Origin: Rhodococcus maanshanensis NBRC 100610
Lineage (GTDB): Bacteria; Actinomycetota; Actinomycetes; Mycobacteriales; Mycobacteriaceae
Direction: 5' to 3'
DNA length: 64,000 bases
NCBI RefSeq assembly: GCF_001894865.1
Contig: NZ_BCXA01000002.1
Coordinates: 124,001-188,000 of the forward strand
Shown: in pieces, positions 53,029-63,200 of the stretch
Position numbering within the stretch: the first letter of the stretch is position 1
Layout: every line of letters begins with the position of its first letter
Translations under genes and position numbers: made by a program
The notes under the pieces: model-generated
What the model saw: the letters and a program-made list of their open reading frames with translations, nothing else
Told to the model about the DNA's origin: nothing
Databases searched by the model: none

Positions 53029-54924
53029 GTGCCCAGCACCACCTTCCGCAATGTTGCCATCGTCGCACACGTCGACCATGGCAAGACCACCCTCGTCGAC
53101 GCCATGCTCCGGCAGTCCGGCGCATTCGCCGAGCGTGCCGAACTGGTCGACCGCGTGATGGACTCCGGTGACCTGGAGCGCGAAAAGGGCATCACCATCC
53201 TCGCGAAGAACACCGCCGTGCATAAGCACAACGAGGACGGTTCCGTCACCATCATCAACGTGATCGACACCCCCGGCCACGCCGACTTCGGTGGCGAGGT
53301 CGAGCGCGGCCTGTCCATGGTCGACGGCGTCGTGCTGCTGGTCGACGCGTCCGAGGGCCCGCTGCCGCAGACCCGCTTCGTGCTGCGCAAGGCGCTCGCC
53401 GCGTCGCTGCCGGTCATCATCGTGGTGAACAAGACCGACCGTCCCGACGCCCGCATCGAGGAGGTCGTGGCCGAGTCCCAGGACCTGCTCCTCGACCTGG
53501 CGTCCGACCTCGACGACGAGGCCGCCCAGGCCGCCGAGGCGCTGCTGGACCTGCCGGTCCTGTACGCGTCGGGTCGCGAGGGCAAGGCATCGCTGAACCA
53601 GCCGGAGAACGGCCAGGCTCCCGACACCGAGAACCTCAGCGTCCTCTTCGACGTGCTGATGGAGCATGTCCCGGCCCCGAAGGGTGACGCCTCGGCGCCC
53701 CTGCAGGCTCACGTCACCAACCTCGACGCCTCCGACTTCCTCGGCCGCCTCGCGCTGGTCCGCATTCACAACGGCGAGCTGCGCAAGGGCCAGACCGTCA
53801 CGTGGATGCACGCAGACGGCGTCAAGAACGTCAAGATCACCGAGCTGCTCAAGACCGTCGGCGTCACCCGTGAGCCCGGCGAGAGCGCGACCGCCGGTGA
53901 CATCGTCGCCGTCGCAGGCATCCCGGAGATCATGATCGGCGACACCCTCGCCGACACCGAGAACCCGGTCGCGCTGCCGACCATCACCGTCGACGAGCCC
54001 GCGATCTCCGTGGTCATCGGCACCAACACCTCCCCGCTCGTCGGTCGCGTGAAGGGCCACAAGCTGACCGCCCGCATGGTCAAGTCCCGCCTGGACTCCG
54101 AGCTGATCGGCAACGTGTCGCTGCGCGTTCTCGACATCGGCCGCCCGGACGCCTGGGAGGTGCAGGGCCGCGGTGAGCTGGCGCTGGCCATCCTCGTCGA
54201 GCAGATGCGTCGCGAGGGCTTCGAGCTCACCGTCGGCAAGCCGCAGGTCGTCACGCGTCAGGTCGACGGCAAGGTGCACGAGCCGTTCGAGGAACTGACC
54301 ATCGACACCCCCGAGGAGCACCTCGGCGCGATCACCCAGCTGCTCGCGAACCGCAAGGGCAAGATGGTCCAGATGACCAACCACGGCACCGGCTGGGTGC
54401 GGATGGAGTTCATCGTCCCGTCGCGTGGCCTGATCGGTTTCCGCACCGACTTCCTCACCGAGACCCGCGGCACCGGCATCGCCAACGCCGTCTCGCACGG
54501 CTACGGCCCGTGGGCGGGCGAGATCCGCGCCCGCCACACCGGCTCGCTGGTCTCCGACCGCACCGGCTCGGTGACCCCGTTCGCGATGATCCAGCTCTCG
54601 GACCGCGGCACGTTCTTCGTCGATCCGGGCGCGGACACCTACGAGGGCATGGTCGTCGGTATCAACCCGCGCGCCGAGGACCTCGACATCAACGTCACCA
54701 AGGAGAAGAAGCTCACCAACATGCGTTCGGCGACCGCCGACGCCACGGAGACCCTCGCGAAGCCGATCGAGCTGACCCTCGAGAGCGCGATGGAGTTCTG
54801 TGCAGGCGACGAGTGCGTCGAGGTCACCCCGGAGGCGATCCGCGTGCGCAAGGTGCACCTGTCCCAGACCGACCGCGCCCGCGAGCGTTCGCGCGCGAAG
54901 TCCCGCGACAAGGCCGCGCTGTAA
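53029..54924 (+). CDS. typA: Translational GTPase TypA/BipA
   Basis: 631 residues from GTG 53029 (AGGAG 8 nt upstream), shorter than the open frame from 52996. G1 [11 protein letters not shown]2 region [10 protein letters not shown]3 [15 protein letters not shown]4 NKTDRPD; EF-G-like domains and the BipA-specific C-terminus. Ribosome-associated stress GTPase. First of the typA-lpqW-mshB block known from mycobacteria. Confidence 0.97.
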   Translation: MPSTTFRNVAIVAHVDHGKTTLVDAMLRQSGAFAERAELVDRVMDSGDLEREKGITILAKNTAVHKHNEDGSVTIINVIDTPGHADFGGEVERGLSMVDGVVLLVDASEGPLPQTRFVLRKALAASLPVIIVVNKTDRPDARIEEVVAESQDLLLDLASDLDDEAAQAAEALLDLPVLYASGREGKASLNQPENGQAPDTENLSVLFDVLMEHVPAPKGDASAPLQAHVTNLDASDFLGRLALVRIHNGELRKGQTVTWMHADGVKNVKITELLKTVGVTREPGESATAGDIVAVAGIPEIMIGDTLADTENPVALPTITVDEPAISVVIGTNTSPLVGRVKGHKLTARMVKSRLDSELIGNVSLRVLDIGRPDAWEVQGRGELALAILVEQMRREGFELTVGKPQVVTRQVDGKVHEPFEELTIDTPEEHLGAITQLLANRKGKMVQMTNHGTGWVRMEFIVPSRGLIGFRTDFLTETRGTGIANAVSHGYGPWAGEIRARHTGSLVSDRTGSVTPFAMIQLSDRGTFFVDPGADTYEGMVVGINPRAEDLDINVTKEKKLTNMRSATADATETLAKPIELTLESAMEFCAGDECVEVTPEAIRVRKVHLSQTDRARERSRAKSRDKAAL

Positions 54925-54940
54925 AGTTGCGCTTCGCGCA

Positions 54941-54984
54941 CTGTGCGCGTGTCTCACCCCGATCGGGGTGAGACACGCGCACAG
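54941..54984. terminator. Perfect 22-bp palindrome after typA
   Basis: Symmetric, no loop apart from the central GATC; ends at 54984 before lpqW. Strong hairpin without a U-tract. Confidence 0.85.
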
Positions 54985-55016
54985 GCGGCGCAGCCGCAAT
55001 TCGAAAGGGACAGCCA

Positions 55017-56804
55017 GTGCACGAAGCGGGACCAGCCGGGCGAAGATTCCGACAGATCCTGCCGATTGCGACAGTCCTCGTCGCCGGCCTCGTGCTGGCG
55101 GGCTGCACCGCGAACCCGCCACCCCCGGTGGAGAGCACCGACAGTCCCAAGCCGACGACGACGGTACCGACCAAGAACACGGTCGTGGTCGCGATCGACG
55201 AGTTGGGCCTCGGCTTCAACCCGCACCTGGTCTCCGACCAGTCCCCGGTCACCTCGGCGGTCAGCTCGATGGTGCTGCCCAGTGCCTTCCGTCCTGTGCC
55301 CAGCCCGACCCGGCCCGGCGGCACGGACTGGCTCCCCGACGAGTCCCTGCTGATCTCCGCGGACGTCACCTCGCAGAATCCGTTCACCGTCACGTACCAG
55401 CTCCGCAACGAGGCGCAGTGGTCCGACAGCGCGCCGATCGCCGCCGAGGACTTCCGCTACCTGTGGCGGCAGATGATCAGCCAGCCAGGGGTCGTCGACC
55501 CGGCCGGCTACGGACTCATCACCGACATCGGCTCCTCGGGCGGCGGCAAGACCGTCACCGTGACGATGAGCTCGCCGTATCCGGCCTGGCGCGAGCTGTT
55601 CACGGACCTGCTCCCTTCGCACCTGGTGAAGGACTCGCCGGGCGGGTTCACCCGCGGACTGGCCGAGAACATCCCCGTCTCCGGCGCCGACTTCCACATC
55701 AAGTCCATCGACCGCGGCCGCGACGAGATCCTGCTCGAGCGCAACGACCGGTTCTGGGGTAAGCCCGCGACCCCCGACCAGATCCTCATGCGTCGCGGTG
55801 GTTCGTCCGCGCAGTTGGCGGACTCGATGCGGTCCGGTGACGCCCAGGTCGCGCAGGTTCGGGGCAACGGCCCCCTGCAGGCGCAGTTGGCCGCCATTCC
55901 CTCGGTACGCGCCGCCGTCACCCCCGCACCCCGGGTGCTGGAGCTGACCATGAACGGCAGGGTGCCCGCGCTCGCCGACCAGCGGCTGCGCCGCGGCCTG
56001 ATGGGGCTGCTCAGCCCCGACCTGTTGGCCTCCGTCGGTACCCCGACCGGCGCGAACGCGACGCCGGCCCGGGCCCAGGTGCTGGCACCGTCCGATCCGG
56101 GTTACGTCCCGACCGCCCCGCCCGCCCCGAGCCGTGAGCAGGCGCTCGGGTTGCTCGCCGAGGCGGGCTGGGTTCACACGTCCGTCGACGGCCCTGGCGA
56201 GACGGCCCAGTCCGAGATCACGAAGGACGGCGAACAGCTGGCCCTGGTGATCGGCGCACCGGAGGGCGACGACTCGGCCATCGCCGTCGCGAACACCGCT
56301 GCCGACCAGCTGCGCGGCGCCGGGGTGGATGCGACGGTGACGACGATGCGTCCGGATGAGCTGTACGGCAAGTCGCTCGTCGAGGGCGAGGTCGACGCCG
56401 TGGTCGGCTGGGTGCGCGCCGGCTCCGATCCGGCGACCTCGATGGCCTCCCGGTTCGCCTGCCCGCCGCCTGCGGTGCCTGCCCCGGCTCCCTCCGGCAC
56501 CGACGAGTCGACGGACGCCGAGCCCGACGTCGTGCCCGATCCGCTTGCCCCGAGCAACCTGTCGGGGCTCTGCGATCCCGCCCTGCAGGTGGGCATCGAC
56601 GAGGCGCTTCGCGGGACCGCGGATATCGGGCACGTGATCGCGCAGGCCGAGCCGAAGCTGTGGGATCTCGCCGCCGTGCTGCCCGTCCTGCAGGACACGA
56701 CCGTGGTCGCGGCCGGGCCGGGCGTCCAGGGCGTCTCGCTGACCGGCGCGATCCAGGTCGGCATCTTCGCCGATGCCGCCGGCTGGTCGAGGAGCCCGCA
56801 GTGA
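55017..56804 (+). CDS. lpqW: LpqW-like lipoprotein (peptide-binding fold)
   Basis: 595 residues. Lipobox LVLAGC (Cys30); then a Thr/Pro linker and an SBP_bac_5 periplasmic-binding fold (about 55-590). In M. tuberculosis LpqW (Rv1166) sits next to typA and steers mannan (PIM/LM/LAM) synthesis; this position and size match. GTG start with GAAAGGGAC. The stop overlaps the mshB GTG (GTGA). Confidence 0.85.
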   Translation: MHEAGPAGRRFRQILPIATVLVAGLVLAGCTANPPPPVESTDSPKPTTTVPTKNTVVVAIDELGLGFNPHLVSDQSPVTSAVSSMVLPSAFRPVPSPTRPGGTDWLPDESLLISADVTSQNPFTVTYQLRNEAQWSDSAPIAAEDFRYLWRQMISQPGVVDPAGYGLITDIGSSGGGKTVTVTMSSPYPAWRELFTDLLPSHLVKDSPGGFTRGLAENIPVSGADFHIKSIDRGRDEILLERNDRFWGKPATPDQILMRRGGSSAQLADSMRSGDAQVAQVRGNGPLQAQLAAIPSVRAAVTPAPRVLELTMNGRVPALADQRLRRGLMGLLSPDLLASVGTPTGANATPARAQVLAPSDPGYVPTAPPAPSREQALGLLAEAGWVHTSVDGPGETAQSEITKDGEQLALVIGAPEGDDSAIAVANTAADQLRGAGVDATVTTMRPDELYGKSLVEGEVDAVVGWVRAGSDPATSMASRFACPPPAVPAPAPSGTDESTDAEPDVVPDPLAPSNLSGLCDPALQVGIDEALRGTADIGHVIAQAEPKLWDLAAVLPVLQDTTVVAAGPGVQGVSLTGAIQVGIFADAAGWSRSPQ

Positions 56805-57679
56805 GCGAACGTCGACTGCTGCTGGTACACGCCCATCCCGACGACGAGACCCTCACCACCGGGGGCACCATCGCGCGGTACGCCGCCGAGGGCGCGCGGG
56901 TGACAGTGCTGACGTGCACGCTCGGCGAGGAGGGTGAGGTGATCGGTGAGCGGTGGGCAGGCCTCGTCGCCGACCGCGCCGATCAGCTCGGCGGCTACCG
57001 CATCCTCGAGCTGACCGAGGCGCTCGCGAGGCTGGGTGTCGACGGACCCAGGTTCCTTGGCGGGGCGGGACGCTGGCGGGACTCCGGGATGATCGGCACC
57101 CCGTCAGCCGCCAACCCGCGCGCCTTCGTGAACGCCGACCCCGAGGTGGCGATCGAGGCCCTCGTCGCGGTGATCCGGGAGGTTCGTCCGCACGTGGTGG
57201 TCTGCTACGACCCCGACGGCGGCTACGGCCACCCCGATCACATCCAGGCGCACCGCTTCACGATGGCCGCGGCCGCGGCCGCGGGCACAGACGCATACCC
57301 CGACGCGGGCACGCCATGGGCGCCGGCGAAGGTGTATTGGACTGTCACCGAGGCGAACTCGTTGTCACGGGGGATCGAGTGCATCACCGAGATCCCGTCG
57401 TCGTGGCGGATGCCGGAGCCGGGGGAGTTGCCCTGTGTGCCCGACGAGTCGGTGACCGCCGCGGTGGACGTGCGGGCGGCGCTCGATGCCAAGCGGGCCG
57501 CACTGGCCGCGCACGCGACGCAGGTGACGGTGTCGGAGACCGGGTCGGAGTACGCGCTGTCGAACAATGTCGCGCAGCCGATCCTGGCCGAGGAGCACTA
57601 CGTCCTGGTGCGCGGCGTCCGCGGCGAGGCCGACGGCGACGATCGCGAGCGGGACCTGTTCTCCGGCATCGCTTTCTAG
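56801..57679 (+). CDS. mshB: N-acetyl-glucosaminyl-inositol deacetylase MshB (mycothiol synthesis)
   Basis: 292 residues. Zinc site: HAHPDDET (His and Asp ligands) and [13 protein letters not shown] (His ligand). GTG 56801 overlaps the lpqW stop; GAGGAG lies 6 nt upstream. Removes acetyl from GlcNAc-inositol, second step of mycothiol biosynthesis. Position after typA-lpqW matches mycobacterial Rv1165-Rv1170. Confidence 0.95.
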   Translation: MSERRLLLVHAHPDDETLTTGGTIARYAAEGARVTVLTCTLGEEGEVIGERWAGLVADRADQLGGYRILELTEALARLGVDGPRFLGGAGRWRDSGMIGTPSAANPRAFVNADPEVAIEALVAVIREVRPHVVVCYDPDGGYGHPDHIQAHRFTMAAAAAAGTDAYPDAGTPWAPAKVYWTVTEANSLSRGIECITEIPSSWRMPEPGELPCVPDESVTAAVDVRAALDAKRAALAAHATQVTVSETGSEYALSNNVAQPILAEEHYVLVRGVRGEADGDDRERDLFSGIAF

Positions 57680-57826
57680 AGAGCGTGACCCCGGAGCTTC
57701 GCGTCCGGCCCACGGTGTGACTCGATCCGGGTTACCCTCGGGGTGCTTCATCAGTCGTTCCTGAGTTCTTTCGCGCGTGTATGCAGATCGAATGTCGATT
57801 TCGCCGATCACGGAGGGATGAGCCCG

Positions 57827-59203
57827 ATGGCGTTGCACAGGGTCACCGACAGGGGCGGGGACGTCCAAGACATCTACTCGACGCCGCTCAGCCGAGAAGT
57901 GCTGCCGAAGTACCAGATGCCGGACGGACCATCGGACCCACGGATCGCCTACGCGCTGATCCACGGCGAACTCCAGCTGGACGGCAACTCCTCGCAGAAC
58001 CTCGCGACGTTCTGTTCGACCTGGTCAGAGGACGAGGTCCACCGGCTGATGAACGACTGCCTCGACAAGAACATGATCGACAAGGACGAGTATCCGCAGA
58101 CCGCGGAGATCGAGTCCCGGTGCGTGCACATGCTGGCGGACCTGTGGAACTCGCCTGCCGGACGCGAGACCATGGGGTGCTCGACCACCGGATCGAGCGA
58201 GGCCGCCATGCTCGGCGGGCTGGCCCTCAAGTGGCGCTGGCGCCAGCGGCGGCAGGCGGAGGGCAAACCGACGGACCGCCCGAACCTGGTGTGCGGGCCG
58301 GTGCAGATCTGCTGGGACAAGTTCGCCCGGTATTTCGACGTGGAGTTGCGGCAGGTCCCGCTCGAGCCGGGCGCGACGGGGATACGTCCGCACCAGTTGC
58401 GGGAGTACGTCGACGAGAACACCATCGGCGTCGTCGCGATCCTGGGCGTCACGTACACCTGCGACTACGAGCCAGTCGCGGAGATCGCGGCGGAGCTGGA
58501 CGCGATCATGGCGGACACCGGGCTGGACGTGCCCGTACACGTCGACGCGGCCAGCGGGGGGTTCATCGCCCCGTTCGTGCAGCCGGAGTTGGTGTGGGAC
58601 TTCAGGATCCCGCGAGTGGCCTCCATCAACACCTCCGGTCACAAATACGGGCTGGCCCCGCTGGGGGTCGGCTGGGTGGTGTGGCGGTCGGCGGACCTGC
58701 TGCCAGAGGACCTGGTGTTCCGGGTGAGCTATCTCGGCGGCGACATGCCGACCTTTGCGCTCAACTTCTCCCGGCCGGGCGGGGAGATCGTCGCCCAGTA
58801 CTACCTGTTGCTTCGCCTCGGCCGCGAGGGCTACCGGATGATTCAGCAGACGTGTGCCGAAATCGCCCAGGCCCTCGCCGAGGAGATCAAGACGATGGGG
58901 CCGTTCACCTTGCTCTACGACGGGACCGGCGGGTTGCCCGCGGTGTCCTACACCCTGACCGACCCGGCGACCGCGGGCTTCTCGCTCTACGACCTCAGCG
59001 ACGAGCTGCGCAGGCGCGGCTGGCAGGTGCCCTCGTACCCGCTGCCCGCGAACCGTCAGGAGACCGTCATCCAGCGGGTCCTGGTCCGGCACGGGATCTC
59101 CCGCGACGTGATCTCCCTGCTGGCCGAGGACATCCGTCGATCGCTGGCGCGACTGGCAGGAGGTGCACCGTCAGACGAGGCCCGGTCCGGGTTCCATCAC
59201 TGA
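57827..59203 (+). CDS. gadB: Glutamate decarboxylase
   Basis: 458 residues from ATG 57827 (ATG 57818 lies too close to GGAGGG). PLP lysine in [29 protein letters not shown] and [16 protein letters not shown] typical of GadB. Converts glutamate to GABA with proton uptake (acid resistance). Inserted between mshB and the Rv1171-like gene. Confidence 0.93.
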   Translation: MALHRVTDRGGDVQDIYSTPLSREVLPKYQMPDGPSDPRIAYALIHGELQLDGNSSQNLATFCSTWSEDEVHRLMNDCLDKNMIDKDEYPQTAEIESRCVHMLADLWNSPAGRETMGCSTTGSSEAAMLGGLALKWRWRQRRQAEGKPTDRPNLVCGPVQICWDKFARYFDVELRQVPLEPGATGIRPHQLREYVDENTIGVVAILGVTYTCDYEPVAEIAAELDAIMADTGLDVPVHVDAASGGFIAPFVQPELVWDFRIPRVASINTSGHKYGLAPLGVGWVVWRSADLLPEDLVFRVSYLGGDMPTFALNFSRPGGEIVAQYYLLLRLGREGYRMIQQTCAEIAQALAEEIKTMGPFTLLYDGTGGLPAVSYTLTDPATAGFSLYDLSDELRRRGWQVPSYPLPANRQETVIQRVLVRHGISRDVISLLAEDIRRSLARLAGGAPSDEARSGFHH

Positions 59204-59311
59204 CGGGTTCGGGGTCCTTCCCGGGACACGGGGTCGGCTGTGGCGGCCGACACCCATCCGACTAGACTGTGACATGGGTCATAGTCGGGTCGGGCTGACG
59301 GAAGGGTGTCG

Positions 59312-59470
59312 ATGTACAACTGGAGTGTTCAGAACGCGATCGTGGCATTCGTGGATTCGCTGCGCCCCCACTCGGAGCAGCATCACGAGATGTACATGAA
59401 CGCGCTGTACAACTTCGTCGACATGCAGAGTCACCTCCTCACGCTCCTCGGCTACCCGCCGGTGGGCTGA
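59312..59470 (+). CDS. Very small protein, 52 residues
   Basis: ATG 59312 with GGAAGGG 5 nt upstream. Amphipathic helices, MYNWSVQNAIVAFVDSL then YNFVDMQSHLLTLLGY; no signal. A TAGACT box lies about 44 nt upstream. No family recognised. Confidence 0.55.
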   Translation: MYNWSVQNAIVAFVDSLRPHSEQHHEMYMNALYNFVDMQSHLLTLLGYPPVG

Positions 59471-59481
59471 AGCCCCCGGCC

Positions 59482-59487
59482 TACGAT
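59482..59487 (+). promoter_or_regulatory. -10 box, leaderless
   Basis: TACGAT ends 7 nt before ATG 59495. Confidence 0.4.
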
Positions 59488-59494
59488 TGGTGCC

Positions 59495-59914
59495 ATGACT
59501 TCCGGCACCAGCCCCGCACCGACCGGGCGTCGCATCCTCGACTCGGCAATTCTCGGTCTGCTGATGTTCGACGGCGCGCTCACGGCCGTGCTGGCCGTGC
59601 TGTTCCTGCCCACCTACCTGGGTTCGGTGCCGTTTCCGATCAGCGCGCTCGTCGCGGGCGTCGTCAACGTGTTGCTGGTGCTCGGGGCCCGTACCGTGAC
59701 CGACCGGGCATCGATGGCGGCGCTTCCACTGGTCGGCTGGTTCCTCGGCTTCGTGCTGTGCATGTTCGGCGGTCCCGGCGGGGACGCACTGTTGCTCGCG
59801 AGCCCGCTGACCCTGGTGCTGCTCGGGTTCGCGGTGGTGCCCGCAGGGCTGCTCTTGCTGAGGTTCGCCTCCGAGGAGGCCGTCGCGCGCGGCAGCTCCG
59901 TCAGGCGGGCCTAG
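59495..59914 (+). CDS. Small membrane protein, Rv1171-like
   Basis: 139 residues, four helices (about 15-35, 45-68, 76-95 and 100-122). Similar size and position to the membrane protein that follows mshB in mycobacteria. Function unknown. Confidence 0.8.
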   Translation: MTSGTSPAPTGRRILDSAILGLLMFDGALTAVLAVLFLPTYLGSVPFPISALVAGVVNVLLVLGARTVTDRASMAALPLVGWFLGFVLCMFGGPGGDALLLASPLTLVLLGFAVVPAGLLLLRFASEEAVARGSSVRRA

Positions 59915-60013
59915 CGCGCCCGGCGGGGGTTCGATTCGTCAATCGCCGGTCGGAGTGCACGACGGACTGTTAGCGTGCCTCGACCGCAGCAGTGCGACGA
60001 GTGGAGCAGACAA

Positions 60014-61336
60014 GTGACCGAGGCTTCGAGCCCGTTGATCGGTGTCCGTCGGATGGGTTGTGCCGCAGCGGCGATGGCGGCCGCGGTCGCCGCAACTCTG
60101 CTCGGCACCGGCGTGGCAGGCGCCGTCCCACCGCCGGCGGGCCTCGACGAGGTCCTGTTCGTCGGGAACAACTGGGAAGGCACGGCCGACGTCATCGAGT
60201 CGACCGGCGGCTACGCCAAACTCGGCCGGGTGAACATCATCCCGGACAAGGAGGAGCGGCTGCGGGAGATCTACCTGAACCCGATCAAGCTGGGCTTCTT
60301 CCTCGGGATCCGCGAGACCGCGGGCGAGGGGCACGACCAGTTCGTCGACGACATGTACACCACCCCGGACGGGTCCGCGGTCGTCGCCTCCCGGCCCAGC
60401 TTCGCCGACGTCGTCTCGATCGATCTGGTCAGCGGAAAGGTCAACTGGCGCTTCCCGGTATCCGGTTTCCGGGCAGACCACATGGCCGTCTCGCCGGACG
60501 GCGGCCGGGTCGCGGTCTCCGCGTCGACCAGCAACACGGTGCACGTGCTCGACATCCGCACCGGCGCGCAGGTCGGGTCGTTCAGGACGGGGGACAAGCC
60601 GCACGAGAACGTCTTCACCGACGGCGGCCGGTACCTGTGGAACATGTCCATCGGTGAGGTGAACACCCCGCTGGACGCGCCCTCGCAGGACTCGACCAAG
60701 GGCGACCGCAGGATCACTGTCGTCGATGCCCAGACGTTCCAGACGGTGAAGGTGATCGACATGCGGGATCGGCTGGACGCCTTCGGCCGGAAGGACCTCT
60801 CGGACTCGGTACGGCCCGTCGCGTTCGCCCCGGACGAGAGCAAGCTGTACTTCCAGGTGTCCTTCTTCAACGGCTTCGTCGAATACGACATCGCCTCGGA
60901 CACGATCACCCGGATCAAGGAACTGCCGAAGAACCCGAACACCAACCCGGATCGGACCACCTGGGTCAACGACTCCCGCCACCACGGCATGTCGATCAGT
61001 CCGGACGGCCGCAAGCTGTGTATCGCCGGGACCATGGACGACTACGTGACCGTCGTCGACACGGCCACATTGCAGGAGACCCCGACCGTCCCGGCCGGAA
61101 AGCCGTACTGGGCCACGGTCAACGGTGACGGCACGCACTGCATCATCTCCGAGAGCGCCGACGACTCGGTGAGCGCGATCGACTTCGCGACCGGCCAGAA
61201 GGTGGCGACCGTGCCCGTGGGCGATCACCCGCAGCGGGTGCGCATCGGGCACGTCCCCGACGGCTGGGCCGGTACCCCCGACGGGGGGACGGGCACGGGC
61301 AGCCTCGAGGGTGCGCTGGGAAGCGTGGGCTCCTAG
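60014..61336 (+). CDS. Secreted YncE-like beta-propeller protein
   Basis: 440 residues from GTG 60014. Signal peptide about 1-38 (GTGVAGAV). WD/YVTN-like seven-bladed propeller with repeated SPDG motifs (AVSPDGGRVAVS, SISPDGRKLCIAG) and blade strands. No enzyme motif. The stop abuts the UdgB stop with no gap. Confidence 0.85.
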   Translation: MTEASSPLIGVRRMGCAAAAMAAAVAATLLGTGVAGAVPPPAGLDEVLFVGNNWEGTADVIESTGGYAKLGRVNIIPDKEERLREIYLNPIKLGFFLGIRETAGEGHDQFVDDMYTTPDGSAVVASRPSFADVVSIDLVSGKVNWRFPVSGFRADHMAVSPDGGRVAVSASTSNTVHVLDIRTGAQVGSFRTGDKPHENVFTDGGRYLWNMSIGEVNTPLDAPSQDSTKGDRRITVVDAQTFQTVKVIDMRDRLDAFGRKDLSDSVRPVAFAPDESKLYFQVSFFNGFVEYDIASDTITRIKELPKNPNTNPDRTTWVNDSRHHGMSISPDGRKLCIAGTMDDYVTVVDTATLQETPTVPAGKPYWATVNGDGTHCIISESADDSVSAIDFATGQKVATVPVGDHPQRVRIGHVPDGWAGTPDGGTGTGSLEGALGSVGS

Positions 61337-62059
61337 CTACTCCTGTGGCAGCAACCCCGCCGCTCGACCGGCCTCGGACAGCACCGCCTCGACCATCGCC
61401 GGGGTGAGCCGACCGGTGAAGGTGTTCTGCTGGCTGACGTGAAAGCAGCCGAACAGGTGCAGGTCGTGCCCGCTCCCCGATGCGGGGAGCACGACGTGCG
61501 CGCCGTGCCCGAACTTCGGCCGCGGCCGCGGGATAGGCCACCCGGCGTCGGCCAGCGCGGGCAGCAGCGCCTGCCAACCGAATCCGCCGAGCACCACCAC
61601 CGCCCGCAGGGTGGGGCTGAGCAGCCGCAGTTCCTCGTCGATCCAGCGCCTGCAGGTGTCCCGCTCGGTGGGGGTCGGCTTGTTGTCCGGGGGCGCGCAG
61701 TGCACCGGTGCCGTGACCCGGGTGCCGCGCAGTGTCAGCCCGTCCCCGATGTGAATCGAGGTCGGTTGGTTCGCCAGGCCGACCGCGTGCAGCGCCGCGT
61801 ACAGCACGTCCCCGCTGCGGTCGCCGGTGAACATCCGGCCGGTGCGGTTGCCGCCGTGCGCGGCCGGAGCCAGCCCGACGATCAGCAGTGCCGCGTAATC
61901 CGGGCCGAAGCCGGGAACGGGCCTGCCCCAGTACGTCTCGTCGCGGAACGCGGCACGTTTCTCCACGGCCACACGCTCGCGCCACTCGACCAGGCGTGGG
62001 CAGCGCCTGCAGTCGACGAGCTCGCCGTCCATCTCGGCGAGGGTGGCATGGGCTTCCAC
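61337..62059 (-). CDS. Type 5 uracil-DNA glycosylase (UdgB)
   Basis: 240 residues from GTG 62059. Four cysteines of the 4Fe-4S cluster (DCRRCPRL, APVHCAPPDNKPT, FGCFHVS); motif A GLAPAAHGGNRTGRMFTGD; motif B HVSQQNTFTG. Removes uracil and hypoxanthine from DNA. Matches mycobacterial Rv1259. Confidence 0.93.
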   Translation of the reverse strand: MEAHATLAEMDGELVDCRRCPRLVEWRERVAVEKRAAFRDETYWGRPVPGFGPDYAALLIVGLAPAAHGGNRTGRMFTGDRSGDVLYAALHAVGLANQPTSIHIGDGLTLRGTRVTAPVHCAPPDNKPTPTERDTCRRWIDEELRLLSPTLRAVVVLGGFGWQALLPALADAGWPIPRPRPKFGHGAHVVLPASGSGHDLHLFGCFHVSQQNTFTGRLTPAMVEAVLSEAGRAAGLLPQE

Positions 62060-62099
62060 AGATCCGACGGTACCCGCGCGGTGGGCCCGCAGTCCGGAT

Positions 62100-63101
62100 C
62101 TAACCGGAGCAGGGGACGGTGCCGGCGAGCGTCGGGTCGAGGGCCTTGCGGGCGAGGAAGATCGGAGCCGAGTAATCGAGGAGCCCGGCCTGGGGATTCG
62201 GGCCGGTGTCGAAACTCTTCCGAGAGTGCCCGACAAAGAGGTCCTGGTTCTGGCACTCGTCCTGTACGTACATGTTCTGGACGGACGTTCCGGGGGCGGC
62301 ATTGAGGAACGAGCCCGTGTACGGGGTGATGGTCCTGTCGGTTCTCGTCGCGATGACGGTGTAGTCGATCCCCGGGAAGGTCTCCTGTCCGGCGTTGAGC
62401 TTGGTAAGGAACGCCGATCCGATGATCTGCTGCTGCGACGCAATCGAGGCACCCGCAGCCTTGGCCGCGTCGACGGACAGGTATTGATCGCGGTAGTTCG
62501 ATCCATGGGTGGACGGCGCGAGCATGACAAGGGTGTGCACCTTGTTGTTCGCGGGGTTCTCCTGGTCCGTGCCGCCTGCGAACCGGAGGTACTGCCGGGT
62601 CACCGTGGCGCCCTGCGAGTGCCCGACGACGTCGACCTGCGCGGAGCCGGTTTCCGCCCGAACCTTCTCGATGAACCCGTTCAGCTCGACCGCCGCGTCC
62701 TCGATCGCCGCGTGTCCCCACCAGTCCCGGCCCGCCGGGATGGGTATCGGACCAAGGAAGAGGGAGGGGGCGAAGCCATAGTTCAACGCGAAGACGCAGT
62801 ACCCATCGTCCTTGAGCGGTTTGATCAGCGGGCCCTGGTCATTCGGGTTCTCCGCGTTGCCCCAGCTCTCCTGCATGCTCCTCCCGGTACCGTGCACCAG
62901 CACCACCGGTCGAGGGTGCTGCGGCGACGGCTCGCACTCCCAGTCGTTCGCGCCGGCGAGAGTGCCCTGTTCGGGCGCCCCGGCAGAACCGGTCACAGAT
63001 GACTGGGCTGACGCGGTGGCCGGCGGGAGGGTCGCGGTGGTGAGGGCGAACAGTGCGATGGTCGCGACGCTCGTCGCGATCGCGCGGAGCCGGTCGTTCA
63101 C
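62100..63101 (-). CDS. Secreted alpha/beta-hydrolase lipase (GHSQG)
   Basis: 333 residues from GTG 63101 with AGGAG 8 nt upstream. Signal peptide about 1-32. Nucleophile in VVGHSQGATVTRQYL; oxyanion region VVLVHGTGRSMQESW; Asp in RTDRTITPYTG and His in LFVGHSRKSF. Triacylglycerol lipase/esterase EstA-like family. Cysteines in WECEP, DGYCVF, DECQN and VPCSG suggest disulphides. Confidence 0.9.
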   Translation of the reverse strand: MNDRLRAIATSVATIALFALTTATLPPATASAQSSVTGSAGAPEQGTLAGANDWECEPSPQHPRPVVLVHGTGRSMQESWGNAENPNDQGPLIKPLKDDGYCVFALNYGFAPSLFLGPIPIPAGRDWWGHAAIEDAAVELNGFIEKVRAETGSAQVDVVGHSQGATVTRQYLRFAGGTDQENPANNKVHTLVMLAPSTHGSNYRDQYLSVDAAKAAGASIASQQQIIGSAFLTKLNAGQETFPGIDYTVIATRTDRTITPYTGSFLNAAPGTSVQNMYVQDECQNQDLFVGHSRKSFDTGPNPQAGLLDYSAPIFLARKALDPTLAGTVPCSG

Positions 63102-63200
63102 GTGAGTAACTCCTGAGGCTGGGTCCGGGAAGTACGAAACAGTGCAGCCGTCATCTGTAACACCTCGGAGTGGGGCGGCGCAGCAGAATGCCCTGTTCGG

